41,977 nucleotides of DNA from JAAEUB01 sp964550345. Lineage in GTDB: Bacteria > Pseudomonadota > Alphaproteobacteria > Rhodobacterales > Rhodobacteraceae. Under the pieces are notes generated by a model. The model was not told the DNA's origin. It worked only from the letters and a program-made list of their open reading frames with translations, and searched no databases. Both the position numbers and the translations under genes were made by a program. Shown here in pieces: positions 15,921 to 24,317 of the stretch (the first letter of the stretch is position 1; every line of letters starts with the position of its first letter). The DNA lies in assembly GCA_964550345.1 (NCBI GenBank), contig CAZJYZ010000026.1, positions 1 through 41,977 of the forward strand. The letters run 5' to 3'.

Positions 15921-17507
15921 CTAGTACCCAATTGCACAGCCATCTTTTCGCGGGTCTGATGCGCCTTCCAGCACCCCGCGCGCATGGTCAATCCGGATTG
16001 CCTGTGCGCCACCAATGGGCAGTTCCGGCACCTCGGTTTTGTGGCCCATTTCCTGCAGTTTGGCGACGACGGCAGGGTCATATCCACGTTCGATTTTCAA
16101 CACGCCCCCTTCAACAAAACTGCGCGGTGCATCCAGCGCCTCCTGCGGAGCCAAGCCGAAATCGACTATGTTTGAAAGCACCCTTGCATGGCCCGTGGAC
16201 TGGTATTCGCCCCCCATTACTCCAAATGGCATCACCAGCCTGCCACCTTCACGCAACATGGCGGGAATGATTGTGTGCATAGGGCGTTTGTTGCCACCCG
16301 CTTCGTTCGGGTGGCCCTCTTCCAGCGAGAACCCGGCACCACGGTTCTGAAACAGGATGCCGAACTTGTCCGAGGCCAGCCCCGAGCCAAAGCTGTGGAA
16401 AATCGAATAAATCAGGGAAACTGCCATCCGGTCTTTATCAACGACGGTCAGGTAGACGGTTTCCTTGTGGACGTTGTCCGAAGCTTTGCGGGGGTCCAAC
16501 ATGGCGCGGGCAGGGTCAATGAGGGCAGCCAGCCCGGCGGCAGTTTCCGGCGCCAGCATATGTGCCAGCCGGGCGGTGTGGTCCGGATCAGCCAGAAACC
16601 TGTTGCGGGCATCATAGGCCAGCTTGGTCGCCTCGGCCTCAAGATGTGTGCGATCTGCACCAAGGGGGTCCAGAGTTGCGATGTCAAAATGTGCCAGGAT
16701 ATTTGCCAACAGAATGGCGGTGGCGCCCTGTCCGTTGGGTGGATGCTCGACCAATTCGGTGCCGCGGTAAACTCCGCTGACCGGCTCGGTGTAAAAGCAC
16801 TCATTGGCAGAGAAATCTTCCAGAGTATGGGTGCCGCCCATTGCCTGAAGTGCGTTCACCATATCCTCGGCCACTTCACCTTCGTAGAATCCGGCTCGGC
16901 CTTGTTCGGCTATTTTACGCAGGGCTTTTGCCTGACGTGGTTCTCGGAAAATGTCGCCCGGTTTTGGGGCCTTTCCGTCTTGCAGGTAAATATCACGCGC
17001 CACACCGCTGAGATAACCTTCGCGTTCAGCAATCGCCCAGTCCATGGCTGCGCGTGGCGCAACTGGCACCCCGTCTTCAGCGGCTGCAATGGCTGGCGCG
17101 AGTATTTGCGCCATTTCCATCTTGCCCCAATCCTGGGAAAGGCGGCAAAACGCGTCGATTGCGCCGGGGATGGTCACCGCACTTGCATCCCGGATCGGCA
17201 TCGTGCTGTGCCCGGCTTCTCGCAATTCCGAGGCCTTCAGGCCTGCAGGAGCGCGGCCTGAACCGTTCAGCGTCACGATCTTTTCACTGCCCGCAGGTTT
17301 AACCATGGCGAAACAATCGCCGCCGATGCCTGTCATCTGCGGTTCGCAAATGCCCAGTTGGAAAGCCGCAGCAAGGGCTGCATCAACCGCGTTGCCGCCC
17401 TGTTGCAATATATCGATGGCTGTCTTTGCCGCCAAGGGATGTGACGTCGCACAAATTCCGTTGGTGGCGAAAACCGGAGATCGTCCTGGAAGGTGAAAGT
17501 CGCGCAT
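15921..17507 (-). CDS. ggt: Gamma-glutamyltransferase family protein
   Basis: 528 residues, an Ntn-hydrolase that is autocleaved before the nucleophile. The likely nucleophile is Thr350 in HKETVYLTVVDKD, corresponding to the TTHFSVVD of classical enzymes; the His after the nucleophile is replaced, as in the YwrD-like branch. Other landmarks are GGNAVDAALAAAFQLG, TGIGGDCFA, NGSGRAP, PPNGQGATAILLANIL, KRPMHTIIPAM and the FGVMGGEYQSTGHARVL segment. No Sec signal peptide is seen, so it is probably cytoplasmic. It would act on glutathione, gamma-glutamyl amides or a related compound. The gene is monocistronic and its upstream region contains the assembly gap. Confidence 0.9.
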   Translation of the reverse strand: MRDFHLPGRSPVFATNGICATSHPLAAKTAIDILQQGGNAVDAALAAAFQLGICEPQMTGIGGDCFAMVKPAGSEKIVTLNGSGRAPAGLKASELREAGHSTMPIRDASAVTIPGAIDAFCRLSQDWGKMEMAQILAPAIAAAEDGVPVAPRAAMDWAIAEREGYLSGVARDIYLQDGKAPKPGDIFREPRQAKALRKIAEQGRAGFYEGEVAEDMVNALQAMGGTHTLEDFSANECFYTEPVSGVYRGTELVEHPPNGQGATAILLANILAHFDIATLDPLGADRTHLEAEATKLAYDARNRFLADPDHTARLAHMLAPETAAGLAALIDPARAMLDPRKASDNVHKETVYLTVVDKDRMAVSLIYSIFHSFGSGLASDKFGILFQNRGAGFSLEEGHPNEAGGNKRPMHTIIPAMLREGGRLVMPFGVMGGEYQSTGHARVLSNIVDFGLAPQEALDAPRSFVEGGVLKIERGYDPAVVAKLQEMGHKTEVPELPIGGAQAIRIDHARGVLEGASDPRKDGCAIGY

Positions 17508-17908
17508 GAGCAGGCCCCATTTTTTGCATTTCGCGAACCCTACAAGAGGGGGGAAATGTTTCCAAGCCTTAAAGGGGGGTAAGTACCTNNNNNNNNNNNN
17601 NNNNNNNNNNNNNNNNNNNNNNNNNCCGTTAAACGCGACGCCGAGGGAAGCCTATGCAGCTACAGGTACTGTATCGCTTTTCAATTTGACCAGTCTTTGG
17701 TCCGAATGAGGCGATTTTGGGGCATTTTGGGAAGGCCGGAGAAAGTGACGGGGGGCGGTGGAGCCTGCACCCACAGGCGGGTCAGGTTCCCGGGTCACGT
17801 TAAGCGCCAAATTTTAAGTGCTATTGATTAGGATGCCCAAACAACCTGACACAGATCATGCTGATATGCGCCGGGTTTCTACCTTGGGTATGCTTTTTAC
17901 TACATTGT
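17508..17908. other. Intergenic region with a 37-base assembly gap
   Basis: Four hundred bases lie between the divergent 5' end of ggt and the 3' end of the HATPase gene. Bases 17589-17625 are N. Two G6 tracts (17547-17553 with one more G, and 17574-17579) and a GGAAA/TTTCC dyad (17552-17563) precede the gap. After it there is a GCCTG-cacccA-CAGGC hairpin around 17762-17777. No gene, tRNA or known RNA was recognised. Confidence 0.6.
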
Positions 17909-18394
17909 TTATTGCGGCAAAGTGCCTGCGTAGGGCCTGATTGTGAATTGTAACCTGTTGCGACTACCGGTGCGCGTATAGATCAGGTCGCGGGTTAGTT
18001 CGCGGATCAGGAACCAGCCAAACCCACCTTCAGGCAAATCAACAACCTCGCAACTCAGATCATGTTCCTGTCCTTTTGGGGCCCGGTTGTCTGGCATTGG
18101 CAGGCCATCGTCCAGAATAGTAAAAAACAGGTCTTTGCCGCTAAGTTCAATACTCAGCTCAACCACACCATGGCTATGCCCGGCGTAGGCATGCTCGATG
18201 ACATTGTTGATAGCCTCTGCCAGCACCAATTCGATAGGGCCGCACGAATCTTGCGAAAAATCCAGTCCGCGCAGAAATTCCATGGCCTTCTTTAACGTGC
18301 GGCGCACTGCTAATTGATCGCCAGGAAAGACAAGCTGAAACCTGCCTTTCTGATTATTGCTGTTCACCTTTAAGTAGTCACGTTCTGGTGCCAT
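17909..18394 (-). CDS. Anti-sigma regulatory factor-like ATP-binding protein (HATPase_c_2, RsbW type)
   Basis: About 161 residues with a GHKL ATPase fold: N-box ELVLAEAINNVIEHAYA, G1 DDGLPMP and G2 GGFGWFLIRELT. These are the marks of RsbW/SpoIIAB-like serine kinases and anti-sigma factors, which bind a partner and phosphorylate an STAS antagonist. The STAS gene lies immediately upstream. The start is uncertain: ATG 18394 has GGA six bases upstream, ATG 18418 overlaps the STAS gene by 11 bases, and 18451 overlaps more. No RsbU phosphatase or sigma factor gene is in the window. Confidence 0.88.
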   Translation of the reverse strand: MAPERDYLKVNSNNQKGRFQLVFPGDQLAVRRTLKKAMEFLRGLDFSQDSCGPIELVLAEAINNVIEHAYAGHSHGVVELSIELSGKDLFFTILDDGLPMPDNRAPKGQEHDLSCEVVDLPEGGFGWFLIRELTRDLIYTRTGSRNRLQFTIRPYAGTLPQ

Positions 18395-18407
18395 GAGTTC
18401 CAGCCTA

Positions 18408-18755
18408 TCAGGATGCATTTGCGAGCCCGCCGCCAATGGCCGCGTCAACATCAGTATGGATTGTGAACACCGTATCCATCCGTGTCAGTGAAAAAACCTT
18501 GGCAACCGTTTTTGTCAGTCCGGCCAGTTCCAGGCTGCGTCCGGCACCTACCTGCTTCATTGCCGCCACAACTGCACCAAGGCCAGAACTATCCAGAAAA
18601 TCGACCGCATGCAGGTCCAGCAGAATTCGGTCCGGCGCATCACTCGATAGATCGCGCATCTGGTCTTTGAAAGATATTGCAACCGCCGCGTCGATGCGCG
18701 CGTCGCCCACTTCGACAATTCGCACGTTTCCAATATCCTTATGCATTAGCTGCAT
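18408..18755 (-). CDS. STAS-domain anti-sigma factor antagonist (RsbV/SpoIIAA type)
   Basis: 115 residues, a single STAS domain. The phosphorylation loop FLDSSGLGAVVAA contains the expected Ser56/Ser57 at the start of helix 2. Unphosphorylated antagonists of this family bind the HATPase partner and release its target. It is the first gene of a two-gene unit with the HATPase gene, spacing -11 to +13 bases depending on the start chosen. Together they form a minimal partner-switching module whose output is encoded elsewhere. Confidence 0.92.
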   Translation of the reverse strand: MQLMHKDIGNVRIVEVGDARIDAAVAISFKDQMRDLSSDAPDRILLDLHAVDFLDSSGLGAVVAAMKQVGAGRSLELAGLTKTVAKVFSLTRMDTVFTIHTDVDAAIGGGLANAS

Positions 18756-18871
18756 GCCAAACTCCTGATTATTTGTTGCAAGGTCAGGCTAGGGCCAGTT
18801 TCTTACTATTCGGTTATTAAAATGCAGAGAAACTGGCAGACATCGCCAAATCCTGCGCTTAAGACAGAGGT

Positions 18872-19333
18872 ATGGATCACGATACCTACAAAGATTTAAG
18901 GTCACGTATTGCTGCCCTGACAGAGGGCGAGACGGATCAGGTTGCGCTAATGGCGACACTGGCTTGTGAGGTGCATCATTTTGACCCCCGCTTTGACTGG
19001 ACGGGGTTTTACCGGGTCACTGCGCCCGGAATGCTGAAAATCGGACCCTATCAGGGTGGCCATGGCTGCCTTGTCATCCCCTTTGAAAAAGGTGTCTGCG
19101 GTGCGGCGGCTCGTACCGGTGAAGTGCAACTGGTACCCGATGTTGAAGCCTTTCCAGGCCATATTGCCTGCGCTTCGTCTACCCGGTCTGAACTTGTATT
19201 ACCGGTTCACAACAAAACTGGCGAAGTGATAGCGGTGTTTGATATCGATAGTGACCAGCCCGATGCATTCACCTTGGAGGATGCCAGCGCATTGGCGGAA
19301 ATTCTGGAAGTGGTTTTTGCGCGCTGCTTGTAA
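18872..19333 (+). CDS. msrC: Free methionine-(R)-sulfoxide reductase (GAF-domain fRMsr)
   Basis: 153 residues, a single GAF domain. The three catalytic cysteines are Cys66, Cys76 and Cys100 (HGCLVIP, GVCGAAA, HIACAS), separated by 10 and 24 residues exactly as in the E. coli enzyme family. It reduces free Met-R-sulfoxide with thioredoxin, a repair function under oxidative stress. The gene stands alone, divergent from the STAS/HATPase pair, and is followed by the regulator of the demethylation module. Confidence 0.93.
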   Translation: MDHDTYKDLRSRIAALTEGETDQVALMATLACEVHHFDPRFDWTGFYRVTAPGMLKIGPYQGGHGCLVIPFEKGVCGAAARTGEVQLVPDVEAFPGHIACASSTRSELVLPVHNKTGEVIAVFDIDSDQPDAFTLEDASALAEILEVVFARCL

Positions 19334-19366
19334 AAACGCTTGCAGAGAATCAGTTTCGCGCGCACG

Positions 19367-19391
19367 GTGAAAAAAGAGACGATTTTTTCAC
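19367..19391. promoter_or_regulatory. 9-bp inverted repeat before the XRE-cupin gene, candidate operator
   Basis: GTGAAAAAA (19367-19375) and TTTTTTCAC (19383-19391) form a perfect dyad with a 7-base spacer. It ends 12 bases before the start codon of the XRE-cupin regulator. The arms are AT-rich and the position suits autoregulation. A role as msrC terminator is less likely because the stem has only two G-C pairs. Confidence 0.5.
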
Positions 19392-19403
19392 GAGTGTTAA
19401 TCC

Positions 19404-19973
19404 ATGCTGCACGATGATCTCACGGCGAATACATCGCTCGGGGCTGACCTCAGAGCGCTGCGCAAGGCGCGTGGGCTTTCCCTGACAGACCTTGCGACAA
19501 GCCTTGGTCGTTCAGTCGGCTGGCTTAGTCAGGTTGAACGTGATCTGTCGCAGCCCTCAATCAATGACCTGCGGGCGATCGCCGGGCAGTTGGACATCCC
19601 TATGTCCATGTTGTTCGGGCAGGCCGCTGCAAAGGCGGACGAGCAGGGTTTTATTGTTCGCCGTAAAAACCGCCGTCCAATAGGGGAAGAGGGGGGATTG
19701 GTGGAGGAATTGTTGTCGCCGGACCTGACCGATGATTTTGAGATGGTGCATTCCACCTTTCAACCCGGCGCCAGCCTTGATGCGCCTTCATGCCGCCCAA
19801 CGCAGGAGGTGGGCTATCTGATCTCGGGCAAACTTGACCTTTGGATAGACGGGCGCGCCTTTACCATTGAACCCGGCGATAGTTTTCGCATTCGCGGCGA
19901 GCCCTACCGCTGGGCCAACCCCTACCCGGATCCGGCTATTGCAATCTGGGTCATAGCCCCGCCGATTTATTGA
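19404..19973 (+). CDS. XRE-family transcriptional regulator with C-terminal cupin
   Basis: 189 residues: an N-terminal helix-turn-helix (about 12-68; LRALRKARGLSLTDLATSLGRSVGWLSQVER) and a C-terminal small-molecule-binding cupin (about 105-185; PTQEVGYLISGKLDLWIDG..IEPGDSFRI). Regulators with this layout usually control an adjacent transport or catabolic operon and sense its substrate. It is the first gene of a ten-gene plus-strand run reaching 29421 and has a dyad just upstream. The likely targets are therefore itself and the demethylation genes. Confidence 0.92.
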   Translation: MLHDDLTANTSLGADLRALRKARGLSLTDLATSLGRSVGWLSQVERDLSQPSINDLRAIAGQLDIPMSMLFGQAAAKADEQGFIVRRKNRRPIGEEGGLVEELLSPDLTDDFEMVHSTFQPGASLDAPSCRPTQEVGYLISGKLDLWIDGRAFTIEPGDSFRIRGEPYRWANPYPDPAIAIWVIAPPIY

Positions 19974-19980
19974 GGATGTG

Positions 19981-20610
19981 ATGGTCTTTCAGGAATGGAT
20001 CCTTTTCGTTGTGTTCTGGGCGGTCTTTGTCACCTCGCCCGGACCTAACGGGTTAAACTGTATCCAAAACGGCATGACGTTGGGGTTTCGCCCATCGCTT
20101 TGGGGTGTCTTGGCGATCCTGACGCAATCAGTTCTGTTCCAGCTCCTGACTGCTCTTGGCATATTCGCCCTGATCGCCGTCCACCCGGCAGCCTTTAATG
20201 TGGCGAAACTTGCCGGTGCCGGGTTTCTGATTTTCCTGGGAATGCGTGCATGGATCAGGGCCGGGCATCCAGTGCGCGTGGGGCAATATTCCGCAAAATC
20301 TGTTTACCTGCGCGCCTTTGCCATAGCCACAATCAACCCCAAATCTGTTGCCGGTTACCTTGCGGTTTTCAGCCAGTTCATCAAACCAGATCAGCCACTT
20401 GCCCCGCAACTGGCGGTGATCATGCCAACGGCATTGGCCCTGACGACAATGAGCTATCTTTGCTACACAATGCTTGGAGCCGTGATCGGCCGGGCTGCTT
20501 TGGGGGCAGTGCTGAACATCTGGTTCAGGCGCGCAATAGCGGCTGTCTTTGTTGCCTTTGGGCTGATCCTTGGCAATGCCTCGATCCCGGAAAGGACCTT
20601 GAATGTTTAA
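19981..20610 (+). CDS. LysE/RhtB-family exporter
   Basis: 209 residues with about six membrane helices and the family opening SPGPNGLNCIQNGMTLGFRPSLWG. This family exports amino acids and related compounds. The ATG at 19981 follows a GAGG site; a GTG one codon upstream is an alternative. It begins only seven bases after the regulator's stop, and its own stop overlaps the first GFA gene by eight bases. Within this module it may relieve build-up of a product or a toxic analogue. Confidence 0.9.
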   Translation: MVFQEWILFVVFWAVFVTSPGPNGLNCIQNGMTLGFRPSLWGVLAILTQSVLFQLLTALGIFALIAVHPAAFNVAKLAGAGFLIFLGMRAWIRAGHPVRVGQYSAKSVYLRAFAIATINPKSVAGYLAVFSQFIKPDQPLAPQLAVIMPTALALTTMSYLCYTMLGAVIGRAALGAVLNIWFRRAIAAVFVAFGLILGNASIPERTLNV

Positions 20611-20989
20611 AGGACGATGTGAATGCGGAGCCGTGGCATTTAAGATCGAAGGTGCGCTGGAAAACCCCTCGCTCTGCCATTGCAGTCAATGCCGCCGCTT
20701 GTCCGGCCATGCTTGGTCCGGGGCGTGGCTGCAACAAAGCGACCTGAATTTCAGCCGCAAGGATGGGCTGACATGGTACCGCTCATCTGACCACGCCGAG
20801 CGGGGATTTTGCGCCAAATGCGGCTCAAGCCTGTTTTATCATCTGATTAATGACGAAGATCGCATGTCGGTCGCCCCGGGCTGCCTTGATGCGCCCACCG
20901 GGCTGAAACTCAGGCGGCATATCTATGTGGCGGACAAAGGGGATTATTATGACATCGGTGATGGACTGCCCCAATTGGACAGATATTAG
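20603..20989 (+). CDS. GFA-family zinc protein 1 (Gfa/CENP-V fold)
   Basis: 128 residues. All zinc-ligand cysteine motifs are present: GRCECGAV, CHCSQCRR and GFCAKCGSSLF. The family was named for glutathione-dependent formaldehyde activation in Paracoccus, but many members have other or unknown roles. The conserved tail ADKGDYYDIGDGLPQ is shared with the next two genes, so the three are tandem duplicates. Start overlap with lysE-like (8 bases) implies coupling. Confidence 0.9.
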   Translation: MFKGRCECGAVAFKIEGALENPSLCHCSQCRRLSGHAWSGAWLQQSDLNFSRKDGLTWYRSSDHAERGFCAKCGSSLFYHLINDEDRMSVAPGCLDAPTGLKLRRHIYVADKGDYYDIGDGLPQLDRY

Positions 20990-20999
20990 GGAGTGAGCC

Positions 21000-21377
21000 A
21001 TGCTAAGCGGAAGCTGTCTGTGCGGAGAGGTTACCTACAGCATTAAGGGCGTGCCGCAAGGTCCGTCCGTCTGCCACTGCTCTCAGTGCCGCAGGCAATC
21101 GGGCCATGTCTGGGCCTCGGCATATGTGCCGGTGGATGACATAAACATTCAGGGCAATCCAAGATGGCACGCATCCTCCGAGACAGCCAAGCGTGGCTTC
21201 TGTCCGACCTGCGGTTCCTTTCTGTTCTGGAAAGCCAATGATGAAGATACGGTGAGTTTATCCTTGGGCTCGGTAGACGGTGCCAGTGGTCTGCATCTTG
21301 AAAAACACATCTTCGCCACAGACAAGGGTGACTATTACGAAATTTGTGACGGGTTGCCGCAAGAGGCAACGCCATGA
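21000..21377 (+). CDS. GFA-family zinc protein 2
   Basis: 125 residues with GSCLCGEV, CHCSQCRRQSG and GFCPTCGSFLF, all cysteines intact. It is paralogous to its neighbours (tail TDKGDYYEICDGLPQ). It starts ten bases after GFA 1 with a GGAG site, and its stop overlaps the start of GFA 3 by four bases (ATGA). Retention of all cysteines in each copy argues against decay. Confidence 0.9.
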   Translation: MLSGSCLCGEVTYSIKGVPQGPSVCHCSQCRRQSGHVWASAYVPVDDINIQGNPRWHASSETAKRGFCPTCGSFLFWKANDEDTVSLSLGSVDGASGLHLEKHIFATDKGDYYEICDGLPQEATP

Positions 21378-21769
21378 CGGATCTTGTCAAAACAGGGGGC
21401 TGCAATTGCGGCGCGGTGCGCTTTGAAGTGGCTGGCGTTCTTCCCGGTCCCGATGCCTGCCATTGTTCCAACTGCCGCAAAATCTCGGGACATTACATGG
21501 CAGGAACGGACGTCAAACGAGACGCGGTAACGATCCACGGCGCTGACAACATCACTTGGTTCCAGTCCTCGAAAAAGGTCCGGCGAGGTTTTTGCCGGAC
21601 CTGCGGTGCCAACCTGTTCTTTGACCCGCTGACCGGGACTGACTGGACTGCAATATCGATGGGCGCCTTTGACAAACCAACGGATACCAAACTCGCCATC
21701 CATATCTTCACGGCGGACAAGGGCGATTATTACGATATCGCCGACGGCCTGCCTCAAAATGAGCACTGA
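21374..21769 (+). CDS. GFA-family zinc protein 3
   Basis: 131 residues with GGCNCGAV, CHCSNCRKISG and GFCRTCGANLF, and the tail ADKGDYYDIADGLPQ. It completes a tandem triplet. It is followed after 97 bases by the first GcvT-type oxidoreductase, whose reaction can release formaldehyde or a folate-bound one-carbon unit. That makes a role in C1 handling attractive but unproven. Confidence 0.9.
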   Translation: MTDLVKTGGCNCGAVRFEVAGVLPGPDACHCSNCRKISGHYMAGTDVKRDAVTIHGADNITWFQSSKKVRRGFCRTCGANLFFDPLTGTDWTAISMGAFDKPTDTKLAIHIFTADKGDYYDIADGLPQNEH

Positions 21770-21866
21770 TATGTCAGCCACTTTCTTTCCGAACCATGAA
21801 CAAGATCTCTGCCATTTTTTCGCGGGCCTCTCAGCCCGCATCGCCTTGCAATAAAGGAACCTGCCC

Positions 21867-24317
21867 ATGTCTGATTTTCCTACCTCTGCCCGTGTCGTCA
21901 TTATTGGCGGCGGCGTTGTCGGCGCCTCGGCGCTTTATCACCTTGCCTTGCGCGGCGTGACGGATTGCGTTCTGCTTGAAAAGAACGAGTTGACCGCCGG
22001 TTCCACATGGCATGCGGCCGGAAACGTACCCACCTTTTCCACCTCGTGGTCGCTGATGAACATGCAACGTTATTCGACCGAGCTTTATGCCCGCCTTGGC
22101 GAAGAGGTGGATTACCCGATGAACTATCACGTCACCGGGTCTTTGCGTCTGGCGCATTCCCCTGAACGTATGCAGGAGTTCCGGCGTGCGGCGGGTATGG
22201 GCCGGTATCAGGGGATGGACATTGAAATCCTGTCCCCCGAAGAAACCAAAGAACGTTATCCGTTCCTTGAAACCCATGATCTTGCAGGTGCTTTGTATGA
22301 CCCGAATGATGGTGACATTGACCCTGCGCAGCTGACTCAGGCCCTTGCCAAAGGGGCACGTGACATGGGGGCGCAAATCCTGCGGTTTACCCCGGCAACC
22401 GGGGTTGATCGCGAAGGTGACAAATGGATCGTGCACACGGAAAAGGGCGACATTACCTGCGATATCGTTGTGAATGCCGCTGGTTACTACGCCCAGCGCG
22501 TCGGGGAATGGTTCATCCCCCATGGCGGGCGCAAAGTGCCAATGATGGTGATGAGCCACCAATATATGCTGTCGGAGGAAATCCCCGAGCTTGCCGCTTA
22601 CACGGCCGAGACCGGTAAAAAGCTGCCGCTTTTGCGCGACGTGGATACGTCTTATTACCTGCGGCAGGAAAAGAACGGCTTTAACCTTGGCCCCTATGAG
22701 CCAAACTGCCGTGCCCATTGGGCCCTGCCCGATGATCCCATGCCCGAGGATTTCAGCTTTCAGCTCTATCCCGATGACCTTGACCGGCTGGAGTTTCACA
22801 TAGAAGACGCCATGGCCCGCGTGCCCGCACTGGGTACGGCCGGTATCTCCAATGTCATCAACGGCCCTATTCCTTATACGCCAGACGGCAACCCCCTGAT
22901 CGGCCCCATGCCCGGCGTGCAGAACGCCTATGAGGCTTGCGTGTTCACCTTTGGCATTGCGCAGGCCGGGGGGGCTGGCAAGGTGCTGGCCGAATGGATC
23001 ACAGATGGCTTTACCGAATGGGATATGTGGTCGTGCGACCCGCGCCGTTTCACCGACCATACCGACCACAAATATTGTGTCGCAAAGGGCATGGAGGTTT
23101 ACGGCAACGAATACGCCATGCACTTCCCGCACCATGAATGGGAGGCCGGGCGTGACAAGAAGGTTTCGCCCCTACATGACCGTATCAAGGCCATGGGGGG
23201 GCAGATGGGCGCCTATAATGGGTGGGAGCGTGCCAACTGGTTCGCCCAGCCCGGCGATGACACCTCACATGCCGCCACCCAGACATGGAACCGCGCCGGG
23301 CCATGGGAACAACGCATTAAAGAAGAATGCGAAGCGGTGCGCGACGGCGTTGGTGTTCTGGACCTGCCGGGCTTTTCGCGCTTCACCATAATGGGTGACG
23401 GGGCGGCTGAATGGCTGGATAGCATCATCGCTGGCAACCTGCCCAAAGTTGATCGCATGAACCTTGCCTATTTTCCCGATAAACGCGGGCGTATCCTGAC
23501 TGAAATGTCGGTGATCCGCCATGATGACGATCTCTTTACCCTGATCACCGCCGGTGCGGCACAGTGGCATGACCGTGAGTTGCTGCGCGATGCCCTGCCG
23601 CTGGACGGACAGGTTGAGGTCTATGATGATACCGCCGGAACTGGCACGTTGATCATCACCGGGCCTAAGTCGCGAGACCTGCTTTCCGGGTTGTCGGACG
23701 CTGATCTTACCCTGCCGTGGCTGTCGCGGCAGGTGGCGAAAGTGGCTGGAAAACATGTGCTGTTACTCAGGGTCAGTTTTGCCGGAGAACTGGGCTGGGA
23801 GGTACATGCAGATAACGAAGACCTGCCTGACATCTACGACGCAGTGCTTGCAGGTGGTGCCAAACCCTTTGGCATGTATGCGCTGAACTCGCTGCGGCTT
23901 GAGAAAGGCTACCGCGCATGGAAGGGTGATCTGTCCACCGATTACACGCTGCTGGAGGGTGGTCTGCACCGTTTCATTCGTCTGTCAAAGCCCGCGGATT
24001 TCCCCGGCAAAGCCTTGATGAAAGCCGAGTTCCAGCGGGGTCCCGGCAAGAGCTTTGTGACCCTCATTGTTGATGCGGGTGAGGCCGACGCGCCTTATAT
24101 GTCCACCCTGTGGAATGATGGAAAAATCGTTGGCGAAACCACCTCGGGAGGATGGGGGTACCGGGTTGGCGCCTCGATCGCACTGGGTATGATCCGCGCT
24201 GATCTGGCCGTGCCCGGCACCGAAATTGAAGTTGAGATCTACGGTGAAAAACGTCGCGCCGTAGTGCAAAACGACGCCCCGCTTTGGGATCCGAAAAACG
24301 ACAGGATCCGGGCATGA
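21867..24317 (+). CDS. GcvT-type FAD-dependent N-demethylase 1 (dimethylglycine/sarcosine dehydrogenase-like)
   Basis: 816 residues in the dimethylglycine dehydrogenase layout: FAD-binding DAO domain (about 8-370; VVIIGGGVVGAS), a short FAO_M linker domain, then GCV_T and GCV_T_C aminomethyltransferase-like domains (about 430-812). The expected covalent FAD attachment His is His49 in GSTWHAAG. Family members oxidise N-methyl groups and can pass the C1 unit to tetrahydrofolate bound by the GcvT half. The ribosome site AAAGGAACC supports the ATG at 21867. The stop overlaps the next start (ATGA). It is a paralogue of the enzyme at 26438. The substrate (dimethylglycine, sarcosine or another N-methyl compound) is not determinable. 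Confidence 0.93.
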   Translation: MSDFPTSARVVIIGGGVVGASALYHLALRGVTDCVLLEKNELTAGSTWHAAGNVPTFSTSWSLMNMQRYSTELYARLGEEVDYPMNYHVTGSLRLAHSPERMQEFRRAAGMGRYQGMDIEILSPEETKERYPFLETHDLAGALYDPNDGDIDPAQLTQALAKGARDMGAQILRFTPATGVDREGDKWIVHTEKGDITCDIVVNAAGYYAQRVGEWFIPHGGRKVPMMVMSHQYMLSEEIPELAAYTAETGKKLPLLRDVDTSYYLRQEKNGFNLGPYEPNCRAHWALPDDPMPEDFSFQLYPDDLDRLEFHIEDAMARVPALGTAGISNVINGPIPYTPDGNPLIGPMPGVQNAYEACVFTFGIAQAGGAGKVLAEWITDGFTEWDMWSCDPRRFTDHTDHKYCVAKGMEVYGNEYAMHFPHHEWEAGRDKKVSPLHDRIKAMGGQMGAYNGWERANWFAQPGDDTSHAATQTWNRAGPWEQRIKEECEAVRDGVGVLDLPGFSRFTIMGDGAAEWLDSIIAGNLPKVDRMNLAYFPDKRGRILTEMSVIRHDDDLFTLITAGAAQWHDRELLRDALPLDGQVEVYDDTAGTGTLIITGPKSRDLLSGLSDADLTLPWLSRQVAKVAGKHVLLLRVSFAGELGWEVHADNEDLPDIYDAVLAGGAKPFGMYALNSLRLEKGYRAWKGDLSTDYTLLEGGLHRFIRLSKPADFPGKALMKAEFQRGPGKSFVTLIVDAGEADAPYMSTLWNDGKIVGETTSGGWGYRVGASIALGMIRADLAVPGTEIEVEIYGEKRRAVVQNDAPLWDPKNDRIRA

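Noticed and set aside
16188..17261. 357-aa open frame on the plus strand
   Set aside because: Antisense shadow of the gamma-glutamyltransferase gene, which has catalytic motifs along its whole length.
17833..17940. 35-codon ORF with a weakly hydrophobic stretch
   Set aside because: Overlaps the 3' end of the HATPase gene in antisense, and there is no convincing ribosome site.
21771..21854. 27-codon ORF between GFA 3 and the demethylase
   Set aside because: It starts right after the GFA 3 stop but has no good ribosome site and no recognisable character; a GCGGGC/GCCCGC hairpin inside it lacks a T-run for a terminator.
21831..23135. 434-aa open frame on the minus strand
   Set aside because: It is antisense to the first GcvT-type demethylase, whose frame has clear domains; the antisense product has no family features and arises from codon bias.
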